From: Hydrogenimonas urashimensis
GTDB lineage: Bacteria > Campylobacterota > Campylobacteria > Campylobacterales > Hydrogenimonadaceae
Direction of reading: 5' to 3'
Assembly: GCF_016593255.1 (NCBI RefSeq)
Contig: NZ_AP023212.1
Location: 1 to 64,000, forward strand
DNA: 64,000 nucleotides
Part shown: one piece after another, positions 53,928-63,497 of the stretch
Layout of the letters: every line of letters starts with the position of its first letter
How positions within the stretch are numbered: position 1 is the stretch's first letter
The notes under the pieces: generated by a model
Seen by the model: only the letters and a program-made list of their open reading frames with translations
What the model was told of the DNA's origin: nothing
Database searches by the model: none
Program-made: the position numbers and the translations under genes

Positions 53928-54813
53928 CGTTTCACTTGCGTTTTATCTTGTTCAGCCGGTAAAAAGCAATCGGGTACTCTTTCTTCCTGCCGGCACAGGG
54001 GCTACGATTATAGCATATCTGCATCGCAGCGGCATCGATGCCAACGGGCTCGACCGTTACCTGCTGCGTTTTTTCGGCTATCCCCAGCAGGGTTGGATCG
54101 ATATCGGGACCACGTGTCTGACAAAAGCCGATTTTCTCTATCGGCTGACCCATGCCAAAGCGGCGATGACGAAAGTGAAACTGATCCCTGGCGAGACACG
54201 CGTCATTTTTTTCGATCAGTTGGCGCGGACACTGAAACTGGACCCAAAAAAGCTAGATAACGCCTACCGCAGGTACGCTCCCTATCCCGACGGCGTCATA
54301 TGGCCCGATACCTATTTCGTGCCCATGGGAATTACCGAGGAACATCTCGTCTATCATCTGATCAAACGGTCGATGGCACGTCACGAAAGACTTTCGAAAA
54401 AGTTTTTCGGTACCTACAATGAGAAAAAATGGTTTCGATACGTAACGATTGCCTCGATTATTCAGAAAGAAGCGGCCGATACCAGGGAGATGCCGCTCGT
54501 TTCGGCTGTAATTTACAACCGTATGAAAAAGGGGATGCCGCTTCAGATGGACGGCGCTCTCAATTATGGCAAATATTCCCATGTCAAAGTGACGAAACGC
54601 CGAATTGATGAAGATATGAGCCGCTTCAACACCTATAAATATACCGGTCTGCCCCCCTCCCCGGTCGGCAGTGTCTCTCTCGATGCCATCAAGGCGGCCA
54701 TCAAACCGGCGAATGTGGATTATCTCTATTTCGTCAAAGGAAAGAATGGAAAACATATTTTTACGAAGCGTTACAAAACGCATCTTAGAAACATCAAAAG
54801 TGTGAATAAATGA
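53854..54813 (+). CDS. mltG: Endolytic murein transglycosylase
   Basis: The product has 319 residues. It has an N-terminal membrane anchor (about residues 16-36) and a LysM-like then YceG domain. The catalytic Glu region is 'IASIIQKEAADTREMPLVSAVIYNRMKKGMPLQMDGALNYG', and the C-terminal 'NTYKYTGLPPSPVGSVSLDAIKAAIKPANVDYLYFV' is a strong family signature. It cuts nascent peptidoglycan strands. Slightly shorter than the E. coli protein (340). ATG 53854 was chosen; an in-frame GTG at 53872 also keeps the anchor. Both overlap the opposite AsmA-like gene. Confidence 0.94.
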   Translation: MNRKSIVKTIFKSAEWTIFAVVVIIVSLAFYLVQPVKSNRVLFLPAGTGATIIAYLHRSGIDANGLDRYLLRFFGYPQQGWIDIGTTCLTKADFLYRLTHAKAAMTKVKLIPGETRVIFFDQLARTLKLDPKKLDNAYRRYAPYPDGVIWPDTYFVPMGITEEHLVYHLIKRSMARHERLSKKFFGTYNEKKWFRYVTIASIIQKEAADTREMPLVSAVIYNRMKKGMPLQMDGALNYGKYSHVKVTKRRIDEDMSRFNTYKYTGLPPSPVGSVSLDAIKAAIKPANVDYLYFVKGKNGKHIFTKRYKTHLRNIKSVNK

Positions 54814-54874
54814 AACATACATGATCCTAATTTTTTCGATTGCCTGCTATTTATAAGTTACTAACCGATTGGTT

Positions 54875-54880
54875 GATAAT
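54875..54880 (+). promoter_or_regulatory. Probable -10 element of icd
   Basis: GATAAT lies 36 nt before the icd start in an AT-rich stretch. GTTAC at 54857-54861 and AAGATTAC at 54884-54891 flank it; the latter matches a sequence in the acnB upstream region. Confidence 0.4.
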
Positions 54881-54916
54881 ATAAAGATTACAAACAACCA
54901 AAAGCAAGGAGAAAGC

Positions 54917-57103
54917 ATGGCATCCAATCCGACCATCATCTGGTCCAAAATCGACGAGGCGCCAGCATTGGCTACCTATTCGCTCTATCCCGTCGTCAAG
55001 AAGTTCGTTTCCAAAGCGGGTGTCGACGTGAAACTGAGCGACATCTCCCTGGCCGGCCGCGTGCTTGCCGCCATGGGCAAAGCGGAGGATGAACTGGCCA
55101 AACTGGGCGAACTGGTCCACAAGCCGGAAGCCAATATCATCAAACTGCCCAATATTTCCGCTTCCGTTACCCAGCTCAAAGAGTGCATCGCCGAACTGCA
55201 GGCGCACGGTCACGACATTCCCGACTATCCCGAAAATCCCCAGACCGAAGAGGAGAAGCAGATTGCCGCCAAATACGCCACCTGCCTCGGCTCCGCGGTC
55301 AACCCGGTGCTTCGGGAAGGCAACTCCGACCGCCGCTCCGCCCTGGCGGTCAAACGGTATGCCCAGAAAAATCCCCACCGCCTGAAGCCTTTCGCCGAAG
55401 ATTGCCAAGCCCGCGTCGCCCACATGGACGGTGACGGCGACTTCTATTCCAACGAGCAGTCCGTCATTATCCCCAAAGCGCAGACCGTCTCCATCAAGCT
55501 CAATGGCAAAACCCTCAAAGAGATCGAAGCCGAAACCGACGAGGTGCTGGATGCCACCTTCATGTCCGCCAAAAAACTCCGTGCCTTCTATGAAAAGACG
55601 ATCGAAGAAGCCAAAGAGAAAGATCTCATCTGGTCTTTGCACCTCAAAGCGACGATGATGAAAATCTCCGATCCCATCATGTTTGGCCATGCTGTCGAAA
55701 TCTTCTTTAAAGAGCTTTTCGAAAAGCATGGTGATCTCTTCAAAGAGCTGGGATACAACCCCAACCTGGGTCTTGGCGATCTCTTCGGGCGCCTGGAGAA
55801 AGCGGGCCGAAACGATGTAATCGAAGAGTTCAAGCAGGCTATTTTGAACAAAAAACCCGACCTGGCCATGAGCGACAGCGACAATCTCATCACCAACCTC
55901 CACGCCTCCAACCTGGTCATCGTCGACGCTTCCATGCCGGTCGTCATTCGTGAAGGAGGCAAGCAGTGGGACAAAAACGGCGACGCCCGTGAAACCCTGG
56001 CGGTCATCCCCGACAGCAGCTACGGCCGTTTCTATGAAGCGATGATGGAAGACTGCAAGAAGAACGGCCAGTTCGACGTCACGACCATGGGACGTGTCTC
56101 CAACGTGGGTCTGATGGCGAAAAAAGCCGAAGAGTACGGCTCCCACCCCACCACCTTTGAAGTGGCCGAAGACGGAGTCATGGAAGTGGTCTCCGAAAGC
56201 GGCGAAGTGCTGATGAAGCACGAAGTGGAAAAAGGGGATATCTGGCGACTGGTGCGTGCCAAAGACGAAGCGATCCGCGACTGGGTTCGCCTGGCGGTCG
56301 AGCGTGCCCGCATCGAAGGCGTACCTGCCGTCTTCTGGCTCGACAAGAAGCGTGCCCACGACGCCAATATGATCCAGCTGGTCGAAAAATATCTCAAAGA
56401 ACATGACACGACCGGCCTGGAATTGCCCATCATGGATGTGGAAACCGCAACCTACTTCACCAACGAGCGCGCCCGTGCGGGTCTGGATACCATCTCCGTC
56501 ACCGGTAACGTCCTGCGGGATTACCTGACCGACATGTACCCGATTCTGGAGCTCGGAACGTCGGCGAAGATGCTCTCCATCGTACCGCTGCTGGCGGGCG
56601 GCGGCCTTTTTGAAACCGGTGCCGGGGGCTCCGCGCCCAAGCATGTGGACCAGTTCCTCAAAGAGGGGCACCTGCGCTGGGACAGCCTGGGTGAGTTCCT
56701 GGCCCTGGCCGAATCGCTTCGCATGGAGTATATGAAATCCGAAGACGAGCGGATCGGTGTCATGGCCGACACCCTCGACAAAGCCAACGAAGGGTATCTG
56801 GAAAACGACAAGGCTCCCAGCCGAAAATGCTGCGAACCCGACAACAAAGCTTCCCACTACTGGCTGGCACGCTACTGGGCGGAAGCTCTGAGCACACAGA
56901 CCGCGGACAAAGAGCTGGCTGACACCTTCACGCCGATAGCCGAAGCGCTTATCAAAAACGAAGAGAAGATTCTCGAAGAGTTGCTAGCCAGCGAAGGCAG
57001 CTCCAAAGATATCGGAGGTTATTACGATCCTGACGATATCAAGGCAGAAAAGGCTATGCGTCCGAGCACGACATTCAACGATATTATCGATTCCATCGCG
57101 TGA
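54917..57103 (+). CDS. icd: NADP-dependent isocitrate dehydrogenase, monomeric type
   Basis: The product has 728 residues, the length of monomeric IDH (about 740) rather than the 400-residue dimeric form. It begins '[26 protein letters not shown]' and contains '[20 protein letters not shown]' (substrate-binding region) and '[25 protein letters not shown]'. It interconverts isocitrate and 2-oxoglutarate plus CO2; in a reductive cycle it would run as a carboxylase. AAGGAG lies 6 nt before ATG 54917. Its 3' end is followed by a hairpin, so it may be transcribed separately from mdh. Confidence 0.96.
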   Translation: MASNPTIIWSKIDEAPALATYSLYPVVKKFVSKAGVDVKLSDISLAGRVLAAMGKAEDELAKLGELVHKPEANIIKLPNISASVTQLKECIAELQAHGHDIPDYPENPQTEEEKQIAAKYATCLGSAVNPVLREGNSDRRSALAVKRYAQKNPHRLKPFAEDCQARVAHMDGDGDFYSNEQSVIIPKAQTVSIKLNGKTLKEIEAETDEVLDATFMSAKKLRAFYEKTIEEAKEKDLIWSLHLKATMMKISDPIMFGHAVEIFFKELFEKHGDLFKELGYNPNLGLGDLFGRLEKAGRNDVIEEFKQAILNKKPDLAMSDSDNLITNLHASNLVIVDASMPVVIREGGKQWDKNGDARETLAVIPDSSYGRFYEAMMEDCKKNGQFDVTTMGRVSNVGLMAKKAEEYGSHPTTFEVAEDGVMEVVSESGEVLMKHEVEKGDIWRLVRAKDEAIRDWVRLAVERARIEGVPAVFWLDKKRAHDANMIQLVEKYLKEHDTTGLELPIMDVETATYFTNERARAGLDTISVTGNVLRDYLTDMYPILELGTSAKMLSIVPLLAGGGLFETGAGGSAPKHVDQFLKEGHLRWDSLGEFLALAESLRMEYMKSEDERIGVMADTLDKANEGYLENDKAPSRKCCEPDNKASHYWLARYWAEALSTQTADKELADTFTPIAEALIKNEEKILEELLASEGSSKDIGGYYDPDDIKAEKAMRPSTTFNDIIDSIA

Positions 57104-57108
57104 TTTTC

Positions 57109-57126
57109 CCGCACCTTCGGGTGCGG
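57109..57126 (+). other. UUCG-capped hairpin after icd
   Basis: CCGCACC-TTCG-GGTGCGG is a 7-bp stem with a stable UUCG tetraloop, 6 nt after the icd stop. CAAGATA follows instead of a U-tract, so it is more likely a 3' stabiliser or partial attenuator than a full terminator. Confidence 0.55.
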
Positions 57127-57144
57127 CAAGATAGGTGAGTAAAA

Positions 57145-57184
57145 CTTTGAAACTGATGTTGCGCAGTATACATCAGTTTGAAAG
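57145..57184. promoter_or_regulatory. 15-bp inverted repeat between icd and mdh
   Basis: CTTTGAAACTGATGT (57145-57159) and ACATCAGTTTGAAAG (57170-57184) are inverted with one mismatch in 15, separated by 10 nt. It lies 93 nt upstream of mdh. Size and symmetry suit an operator or a strong RNA hairpin controlling the mdh-fum-suc-oor operon. No terminator U-tract follows. Confidence 0.5.
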
Positions 57185-57276
57185 ATTGAAGTTTTATTCG
57201 TTTATCTTCCGGAATTATCAAACTGAAAGTCTCCCTGATCGGCAGGCTGAAGAAAAACTAAAATTAAGGATTGCCA

Positions 57277-58236
57277 ATGGGAAAAGGAAAACGAGTCGGT
57301 ATCGTCGGAGCCGGAAATGTCGGTTCGACAGCCGCGTTTATTCTTGCCATGAATGGTTCGTGCCATGAAATCATACTCAGAGACAACAAAATAGATATTG
57401 CGAAAGGAAAGGCGCTTGACATGAGCCAGGCCGCCGCCGCTGCGCGCAGCCATACGATCGTCTCGGTCGCCGAAGAGCCCCATCAGCTCAAGGATTGCGA
57501 CGTCGTCGTCGTTACTGCCGGCAGTCCGAGACTACCTGGGATGAGCAGGGATGACCTGCTCATGACGAATGCCGAAATCACCCGTGAAGTTGTCAACGAT
57601 ATCAAAACCTACTCTCCCAATGCCATCATCATTATGGTTTCCAATCCCCTGGATGCGATGACCTATGTGGCTTTGCGGGAGAGCGGCTTCGAGCGGCATC
57701 GCGTTTTGGGCATGGCAGGAATTCTTGACAGTTCCAGAATGGCCTATTTCATCCAGGAGAAACTGGGATACGGTGCCGGTCAGATCCGGGCGTCTGTGAT
57801 GGGCGGTCACGGTGACGACATGGTGCCGCTTCCCCGCTACTCCACCGTTGCCGGCGTGCCCCTCAACGATCTTCTGACGGATGAAGAGATCGACGAGATT
57901 GTCGAGCGGACCAAACATGGCGGTGCGGAAATCGTCAACTATCTCAAGACAGGTTCCGCCTATTATGCGCCGGGTAAGTCTGCGGTGATCATGGTCGAGG
58001 CGATACTCAAAGACACGAAGCAGATCTATCCCTGTGCCGTCTATCTGGATGGCGAATACGGATACAGCGACGTGGTCAGCGGTGTTCCTGTCAGCATCGG
58101 TGCCGACGGTGCCGAGGAGATCATCAATATCTCGCTCAATGCCTGCGAGCGGAAAATGTTCAAAAAATCGGTTGAGTCTGTCAGGGAACTGATCGATACA
58201 CTCGAGAAAAACAACTTTTTTGGAGAGAAACGATGA
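57277..58236 (+). CDS. mdh: Malate dehydrogenase (LDH-like type)
   Basis: The product has 319 residues. The NAD-binding loop is '[18 protein letters not shown]', the active-site region has '[16 protein letters not shown]' with Arg, and the catalytic His is in '[13 protein letters not shown]'. The G-x-G-N-x-G and substrate loop ('[14 protein letters not shown]') with Arg pairs fit a malate rather than lactate enzyme. It interconverts malate and oxaloacetate. ATG 57277 lies 6 nt after TAAGGA. It overlaps the fumarase alpha gene by 4 nt. Confidence 0.95.
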   Translation: MGKGKRVGIVGAGNVGSTAAFILAMNGSCHEIILRDNKIDIAKGKALDMSQAAAAARSHTIVSVAEEPHQLKDCDVVVVTAGSPRLPGMSRDDLLMTNAEITREVVNDIKTYSPNAIIIMVSNPLDAMTYVALRESGFERHRVLGMAGILDSSRMAYFIQEKLGYGAGQIRASVMGGHGDDMVPLPRYSTVAGVPLNDLLTDEEIDEIVERTKHGGAEIVNYLKTGSAYYAPGKSAVIMVEAILKDTKQIYPCAVYLDGEYGYSDVVSGVPVSIGADGAEEIINISLNACERKMFKKSVESVRELIDTLEKNNFFGEKR

Positions 58237-59084
58237 GAGAAATTGCCTACGAAGATATCGTCAAAGCGGTCAAGAACATGGTCATTCATACGGCCACGAA
58301 TCTGCCGGAGGATGCGCTGAAAAAACTCAAGGAGGCGCATGAGAAAGAAAAAAGCCCGGTGGCCAAGAAAGTTTTGGAGCAGCTTCTCGAAAACGCGGAG
58401 ATCGCGCGAACTGAGAAACGCCCCCTCTGCCAGGATACGGGTCTTGCGGTCTATTTCGTCAAGGTGGGACAGGATGTGCATGTAACCGGCGGCACCCTGA
58501 CCGATGCGATCAACAAGGGAACGGAAGAGGGATACATCGAAGGGTATCTGCGCGCTTCCACGTGCGACTGTTTTACCCGCGCCAATCTCAAAGACGTGAT
58601 CGGCTACAATCTTCCCGCCGTCATCCATTACGATATTGTCGAAGGGGACAAAATCGAGATCGAATACGCCGCCAAAGGGGGCGGAAGCGAAAATGTCAGC
58701 CGCGCCCGTGTATTGGCACCGGCACAGGGGCCGCAGGGTGTCATCGATTTCGTCAAGGAGGTCATCTCCGAAGCGGGCCCGAATCCCTGTCCTCCGATCA
58801 TCGTCGGTGTCGGAATCGGCGGTACGTTCGAAAAAGCGGCGGTTGCGAGCAAGTATGCGCTCTTCCGTGAAGCGGGCAAACCCCATCCGGATCCGGAGGT
58901 GGCCGAGTTCGAAAAAGAGCTTCTCTACGAGCTCAATAAACTGGGGATTGGTGCCATGGGAATGGGCGGTACGGAAACGGTATTGGCTGTCCATGTCGAA
59001 AAAAATCCGTGCCATATCGCCAGCCTTCCGGTCAGCGTCAATGTCCAGTGCCACAGCAGCCGACACAATCACGTAACGATTTAA
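58233..59084 (+). CDS. Fumarate hydratase class I, alpha subunit
   Basis: The product has 283 residues, the N-terminal half of class I fumarases (FumA-type iron-sulfur enzyme). '[18 protein letters not shown]' has the first cluster Cys, '[25 protein letters not shown]' and '[14 protein letters not shown]' contain the others and the substrate region. Split subunits are typical of thermophiles, archaea and autotrophs, and differ from class II FumC of C. jejuni. It hydrates fumarate to malate reversibly. TTTGGAGAG precedes the ATG; ATGA overlap with mdh. Confidence 0.93.
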   Translation: MREIAYEDIVKAVKNMVIHTATNLPEDALKKLKEAHEKEKSPVAKKVLEQLLENAEIARTEKRPLCQDTGLAVYFVKVGQDVHVTGGTLTDAINKGTEEGYIEGYLRASTCDCFTRANLKDVIGYNLPAVIHYDIVEGDKIEIEYAAKGGGSENVSRARVLAPAQGPQGVIDFVKEVISEAGPNPCPPIIVGVGIGGTFEKAAVASKYALFREAGKPHPDPEVAEFEKELLYELNKLGIGAMGMGGTETVLAVHVEKNPCHIASLPVSVNVQCHSSRHNHVTI

Positions 59085-59093
59085 GGATTTGCC

Positions 59094-59654
59094 ATGAGTC
59101 AAGTACACTATCTTACCACACCGCTTACAGACGAAGATATCATGAACCTCAAAGCCGGGGATATCGTCTATCTTTCCGGCACGATCTTTACAGCCCGAGA
59201 CGCGGCGCACAAACGCCTTGTCGATCTGATTGAGAACAAAGAGGAACTTCCCTTTCCTTTGCAGGGCGCCGTCATCTATTTTGTCGGACCGACTCCGCCC
59301 AAGCCGGGTGAACCGATCGGAAGCGCCGGGCCGACGACCAGCTACCGTATGGACAGCTACTCGCCGACACTCATCAAATACGGTCTGAAAGGAATGATCG
59401 GAAAAGGGAAACGCAACCAGGCGGTCAAAGACGCCTGTAAAGAGTACAAGGCGGTCTATTTCGGTGCGACAGGGGGTGCCGGTGCGCTTCTTGGCAAGCT
59501 GATCAAAGAGGCGGAAGTGATCGCCTACGAAGAGCTCGGACCCGAGGCGATCCGCATGCTCAAAGTCGAAAATTTTCCGGTGACAGTCATCAACGACGCC
59601 TATGGGAACGACCTTTATGAAGAGGGTCGCAAGAAGTACGAAGTCAAAGACTGA
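59094..59654 (+). CDS. Fumarate hydratase class I, beta subunit
   Basis: The product has 186 residues. 'MNLKAGDIVYLSGTIFTARDAAHKRL' and 'VGPTPPKPGEPIGSAGPTTSYRMDSYSPTLIKYGLKGMIGKG' are the FumA C-terminal/L-tartrate dehydratase beta signatures. It forms the swivelling domain that completes the active site of the alpha subunit. It follows alpha by 9 nt with AAGGA at the start. Expected within a reductive or oxidative TCA operon. Confidence 0.94.
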   Translation: MSQVHYLTTPLTDEDIMNLKAGDIVYLSGTIFTARDAAHKRLVDLIENKEELPFPLQGAVIYFVGPTPPKPGEPIGSAGPTTSYRMDSYSPTLIKYGLKGMIGKGKRNQAVKDACKEYKAVYFGATGGAGALLGKLIKEAEVIAYEELGPEAIRMLKVENFPVTVINDAYGNDLYEEGRKKYEVKD

Positions 59655-59677
59655 AAATCTAAACGAAAGGGATTAAC

Positions 59678-60841
59678 ATGAACATTCATGAGTATCAGGC
59701 GAAAGAGATTTTTCGTGAGTATGGCGTTCCGGTGCCGCGCGGACAGGTTGCGTTCAGCGTCGACGAAGCGGTGGAAGTGGCCAAGAATCTGGGTGGCAAC
59801 ATCTGGGTCGTCAAAGCGCAGATTCATGCCGGCGGCCGCGGCCTGGGGGGTGGTGTGAAACTCGCCAAGTCGATCGACGAGGTGCGCCACTGGGCCGATG
59901 AGATACTCGGCATGACACTGGTGACCCATCAGACCGGACCGGAAGGAAAACTGGTTCAGAAAGTCTACATCGAAGAGGGTGCGGATATCGCCAAAGAGTA
60001 CTATCTTGGAATGCTTCTGGACCGTGCACTCGAAATGCCGGTCATGATGGCCTCCACCGAGGGCGGCATGGAGATCGAAAAGGTGGCTGCCGAGACACCC
60101 GAAAAGATCGTCAAGGTCCATATCGATCCGGCGATCGGATTCCAGGGATTCCACGGACGCGAGCTTGCTTTCGGTCTGGGATTGGCGAAAGAGGAGATCG
60201 GACCTTTCATCAAATTCGCCCAGGCACTCTACAAAGTCTACATGGACAAAGATGCGGAGATGATCGAGATCAATCCTCTTATCAAAACCGGGGACGGCAA
60301 ATTTCTGGCACTTGATGCCAAGATGGGATTTGATGACAATGCGCTGGGCCGCCATCCGGACATTCATGAAATGCGTGACCTGAGTGAGGAAGAACCGACG
60401 GAGGTGGAAGCCAAACAGCATGGACTCAGCTACATCAAACTTGACGGGAATGTTGGATGCATGGTCAACGGCGCGGGTCTCGCGATGGCGACGATGGATA
60501 TCATCAAGCACGAAGGGGGCGAACCCGCCAACTTCCTCGACGTGGGTGGCGGAGCCAACCCCGAAACGGTGGCCAAAGGATTCGAAATCATTCTCAAAGA
60601 CCCCAACGTCAAAGCGATTTTTGTCAACATCTTCGGCGGGATTGTGCGCTGCGACCGTGTAGCCAACGGTATTCTCGAAGCGACGAAACTGACCGATGTC
60701 AATGTACCCGTCGTCGTGCGTCTTGATGGAACCAATGCGGAAGAGGCGGCAGAGATTCTCAAAAATGCCGGTATCAAAAACATCATTTCAGCGACCGACC
60801 TCGCAGACGGTGCGAAAAAAGCGGTCGAAGCTGCGAAGTAA
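59678..60841 (+). CDS. sucC: Succinyl-CoA synthetase beta subunit (ADP-forming)
   Basis: The product has 387 residues. The ATP-grasp domain ('[19 protein letters not shown]') and the C-terminal CoA-ligase domain ('[21 protein letters not shown]', '[19 protein letters not shown]'-type) are present. Length equals E. coli SucC (388). It couples succinyl-CoA/succinate to ATP; direction depends on the cycle. AAAGGG precedes the ATG; it lies 23 nt after the fumarase beta gene and 12 nt before sucD. Confidence 0.96.
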   Translation: MNIHEYQAKEIFREYGVPVPRGQVAFSVDEAVEVAKNLGGNIWVVKAQIHAGGRGLGGGVKLAKSIDEVRHWADEILGMTLVTHQTGPEGKLVQKVYIEEGADIAKEYYLGMLLDRALEMPVMMASTEGGMEIEKVAAETPEKIVKVHIDPAIGFQGFHGRELAFGLGLAKEEIGPFIKFAQALYKVYMDKDAEMIEINPLIKTGDGKFLALDAKMGFDDNALGRHPDIHEMRDLSEEEPTEVEAKQHGLSYIKLDGNVGCMVNGAGLAMATMDIIKHEGGEPANFLDVGGGANPETVAKGFEIILKDPNVKAIFVNIFGGIVRCDRVANGILEATKLTDVNVPVVVRLDGTNAEEAAEILKNAGIKNIISATDLADGAKKAVEAAK

Positions 60842-60853
60842 AAGGAGAGTAGT

Positions 60854-61726
60854 ATGAGTATTTTGGTCAATAAAGATACGAAAGTCATCGTCCAGGGATT
60901 TACCGGCAAAGAGGGTACCTTCCACGCTTCTCAGTGCATCGAGTACGGTACGAAAATCGTCGGTGGCGTTACGCCGGGCAAAGGGGGACAGGAACACCTC
61001 GGACAGCCGGTCTTCAATACGGTAAAGGAAGCGGTCGATGCGACGGGTGCCACAGTCTCCATGATTTTCGTTCCGCCGGCTTTTGTCGCCGATGCGGTCA
61101 TGGAAGCGGCCGATGCGGGTATCGAACTTTCTGTCATCATTACCGAAGGCGCACCCGTCAAAGACATGATGTACGCCAAAGCCTATGCGACGAAAAAGGG
61201 AATGAGTACGATAGGACCCAACTGTCCGGGAGTCATCACGGCGGAAGAGTGCAAAATCGGAATCATGCCGGGTTTTATCTTCAAAAAAGGGCCCGTGGGT
61301 CTCATCTCCAAATCGGGTACGCTGACCTACGAAGCTTCCAACCAGGTGGTTAAGGAGGGGTTGGGAATCACCACGGCCGTCGGAATCGGCGGTGACCCGA
61401 TCATCGGTCTTAGCTACAAACAACTCCTTCCGATGTTCGAGGCCGATCCTGAAACCGAAGCGATCGTTATGATCGGCGAGATCGGCGGGGATCTCGAGAT
61501 TCAGGCAGCCGAATTCATCAAAGAGCATATCAGCAAACCGGTCGTCGCTTTCATCGCAGGTCAGACCGCTCCGAAAGGCAAGCGGATGGGACATGCAGGT
61601 GCGATCATCTCCGGCGGCAGCGGTACGGCAGCCGAAAAGATGGCGGCACTCGAAGCGGCTGGTGTCAAAGTCGTCGTTTCTCCTGCTGACATCGGCAAGG
61701 CCGTCAAAGAGGTAATGGGCAAGTAA
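60854..61726 (+). CDS. sucD: Succinyl-CoA synthetase alpha subunit
   Basis: The product has 290 residues. '[33 protein letters not shown]' is the CoA-binding Rossmann motif; the phosphohistidine is in '[21 protein letters not shown]'. Length equals E. coli SucD (289). AAAGGAGAG precedes the ATG. Its stop is only 1 nt before the HMA-protein TTG, so the next gene is reached by coupled translation. Confidence 0.96.
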   Translation: MSILVNKDTKVIVQGFTGKEGTFHASQCIEYGTKIVGGVTPGKGGQEHLGQPVFNTVKEAVDATGATVSMIFVPPAFVADAVMEAADAGIELSVIITEGAPVKDMMYAKAYATKKGMSTIGPNCPGVITAEECKIGIMPGFIFKKGPVGLISKSGTLTYEASNQVVKEGLGITTAVGIGGDPIIGLSYKQLLPMFEADPETEAIVMIGEIGGDLEIQAAEFIKEHISKPVVAFIAGQTAPKGKRMGHAGAIISGGSGTAAEKMAALEAAGVKVVVSPADIGKAVKEVMGK

Positions 61727-61727
61727 G

Positions 61728-62027
61728 TTGCTTAAAACCTACGAAGTAGCCAACATACGCTGCGAAGGGTGTGCCGCCACAATAAAAAAGGCACTCTCTG
61801 GGCATTTTGGTAACAGCGTTGTCATCGACTTGAGTGTAATGCCACGAAAGGTAACAGTCGAAATCGGGGACAATGCTGAAGAAGAGATTTTAATTTCATC
61901 CTTAAGAAAACTGGGGTATCCTCAAGTCGACGATGAAATATCGAATATAGAAAGCGCGGTGATGAAAGGAAAAAGTTTCGTTTCCTGTGCTATTGGAAAA
62001 TTCAATCCAACGAAGGAGAAGCAATGA
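61728..62027 (+). CDS. Small heavy-metal-associated (HMA) domain protein
   Basis: The product has 99 residues from TTG 61728, 1 nt after the sucD stop. 'VANIRCEGCAATIKKAL' carries the C-x-x-C metal site of HMA/CopZ domains, with the beta-alpha-beta-beta-alpha-beta pattern ('VVIDLSVMPRKVTVEIG'). It continues with about 35 residues after the HMA fold, including one more Cys ('SFVSCAIGKF'). Codon use is visibly more AT-rich than its neighbours (AAA, ATA, TTA, AGA). It overlaps oorD by 4 nt (ATGA). The metal and partner are unknown. Confidence 0.85.
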   Translation: MLKTYEVANIRCEGCAATIKKALSGHFGNSVVIDLSVMPRKVTVEIGDNAEEEILISSLRKLGYPQVDDEISNIESAVMKGKSFVSCAIGKFNPTKEKQ

Positions 62028-62341
62028 GTCTGATGAAAGCACCGGAGAACACTCCGGTTTGGACCGATGAAAATCGATGCAAAGCATGCGACATCTGTGT
62101 TGCCGTATGCCCTGCGGGCGTACTGGCCATGCGTTACGATCCCCACACCATTCTGGGACAGATGATTACCGTCGTCGAGCCCGATTCCTGCATCGGATGC
62201 AACGAATGTGAACTCTCATGCCCCGATTTCGCTATTTTCGTAGCGGACAAGAAAGAGTACAAGTTCGCCAAACTGACCGAGCAGGCGAAAGAGCGCGCGA
62301 AGAAGATCGCCGAAAACAACTATATGGTTCTCGGTGCCTAA
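62024..62341 (+). CDS. oorD: 2-oxoglutarate:acceptor oxidoreductase delta subunit
   Basis: The product has 105 residues, a ferredoxin-like subunit. Two [4Fe-4S] motifs are present: 'CKACDICVAVCPAG' and 'CIGCNECELSCPD' (C-x-x-C-x-x-C-x-x-x-C-P). It passes electrons between the OorB cofactor and a low-potential carrier. ATGA overlap with the HMA gene and 15 nt before oorA. Order D-A-B(-C) matches the C. jejuni oor operon. Confidence 0.95.
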   Translation: MSLMKAPENTPVWTDENRCKACDICVAVCPAGVLAMRYDPHTILGQMITVVEPDSCIGCNECELSCPDFAIFVADKKEYKFAKLTEQAKERAKKIAENNYMVLGA

Positions 62342-62356
62342 CAAAGGAGAAAAAAT

Positions 62357-63496
62357 ATGAGTGACAAAAGAGAATTGATATCTTCCGGTAACGAACTTTC
62401 CGCCATTGCAGCGGTCGACGCCGGCTGTATGTTCTTCGCCGGATATCCTATTACCCCGTCGAGTGAAATCATGCATACGATTTCCGACCTCTTGCCGAAA
62501 GTTGGCGGTGCGGCCATTCAGATGGAAGATGAAATCGGCGGAGTCTGTGCCGCTATCGGTGCGGGAATGAGCGGTGTCCGATCCCTGACGGCGACATCCG
62601 GTCCCGGAATCTCCCTCAAAGCGGAGAACCTGGGCCTTGCACAGATGGCGGAAGTGCCGTTGGTGGTGGTCAACGTCATGCGTGGCGGTCCCTCCACCGG
62701 TCTGCCGACCCGTGTTGCCCAGGGCGATGTCGCGCAGGCGAAAAATCCGAGCCACGGCGACTACAAATCGATCACCCTCTGTGCCGGAACACTTGCTGAG
62801 TGTTATACGGAAGTGGTGCGCGCCTTCAACCTGGCCGACCGCTTCATGCAGCCTGTAATCGTCTTGACCGACGAAACTCTGGGCCATATGCACGGCAAAG
62901 CGATTCTTCCGAGCCTCGAAGAGGTCAAAGCCGGCATCAAGCCGCGCAAAACCTTCGACGGCCCGCCGGAAGAGTACAAGCCCTACGGTGTTGGCCAGGA
63001 TGAACCGGCGGTTCTCAATCCGATGTTCAAAGGCTACCGCTACCATTTTACCGGCCTTCATCACGATGCCGACGGATTCCCGACCGAAGAGATCGAAACC
63101 TGCCGCAAACTGATCGACCGTCTTTTCCGAAAGGTCGACGCTCATCGCGACGAACTGGAAAGCAACGAAGAGTACATGCTTGATGATGCCGATATCCTCT
63201 TCGTCGCTTACGGTTCCGCATCACTGGCGGCCAAAGAGGCGATTCTGGAACTTCGTGAGCAGGGTATCAAGGCAGGCCTTTTCCGACCGATCACTCTCTG
63301 GCCGAGCCCGGAGGAGCGACTCTATGAACTTGGACAGAAATTCGACAAAGTCCTCTCTATCGAGCTGAACCAGGGACAGTATCTGGAAGAGATCCAGCGG
63401 GCGATGGGACGCAAAGATATCCAGAAACTGACCAAAACCAACGGCCGACCATTCTCCCCGGCAGACATTATCAACAAAGTCAAGGAGGTATTCTAA
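62357..63496 (+). CDS. oorA: 2-oxoglutarate:acceptor oxidoreductase alpha subunit
   Basis: The product has 379 residues. 'ELISSGNELSAIAAVDAGCMFFAGYPITPSSEIMH' is the pyrimidine-binding domain start of the 2-oxoacid:ferredoxin oxidoreductase alpha subunit, with 'ATSGPGISLKAENLGLA' and 'RGGPSTGLPTRVAQGD' as family signatures. It forms the thiamine-pyrophosphate enzyme with OorB. In reductive-cycle organisms it carboxylates succinyl-CoA to 2-oxoglutarate. AAAGGAG lies 7 nt before the ATG. Confidence 0.95.
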   Translation: MSDKRELISSGNELSAIAAVDAGCMFFAGYPITPSSEIMHTISDLLPKVGGAAIQMEDEIGGVCAAIGAGMSGVRSLTATSGPGISLKAENLGLAQMAEVPLVVVNVMRGGPSTGLPTRVAQGDVAQAKNPSHGDYKSITLCAGTLAECYTEVVRAFNLADRFMQPVIVLTDETLGHMHGKAILPSLEEVKAGIKPRKTFDGPPEEYKPYGVGQDEPAVLNPMFKGYRYHFTGLHHDADGFPTEEIETCRKLIDRLFRKVDAHRDELESNEEYMLDDADILFVAYGSASLAAKEAILELREQGIKAGLFRPITLWPSPEERLYELGQKFDKVLSIELNQGQYLEEIQRAMGRKDIQKLTKTNGRPFSPADIINKVKEVF

Positions 63497-63497
63497 T

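Noticed and set aside
57135-57368. 77-codon ORF between icd and mdh
   Set aside because: It overlaps the mdh 5' end in another frame, is rich in basic residues and covers the inverted repeat.
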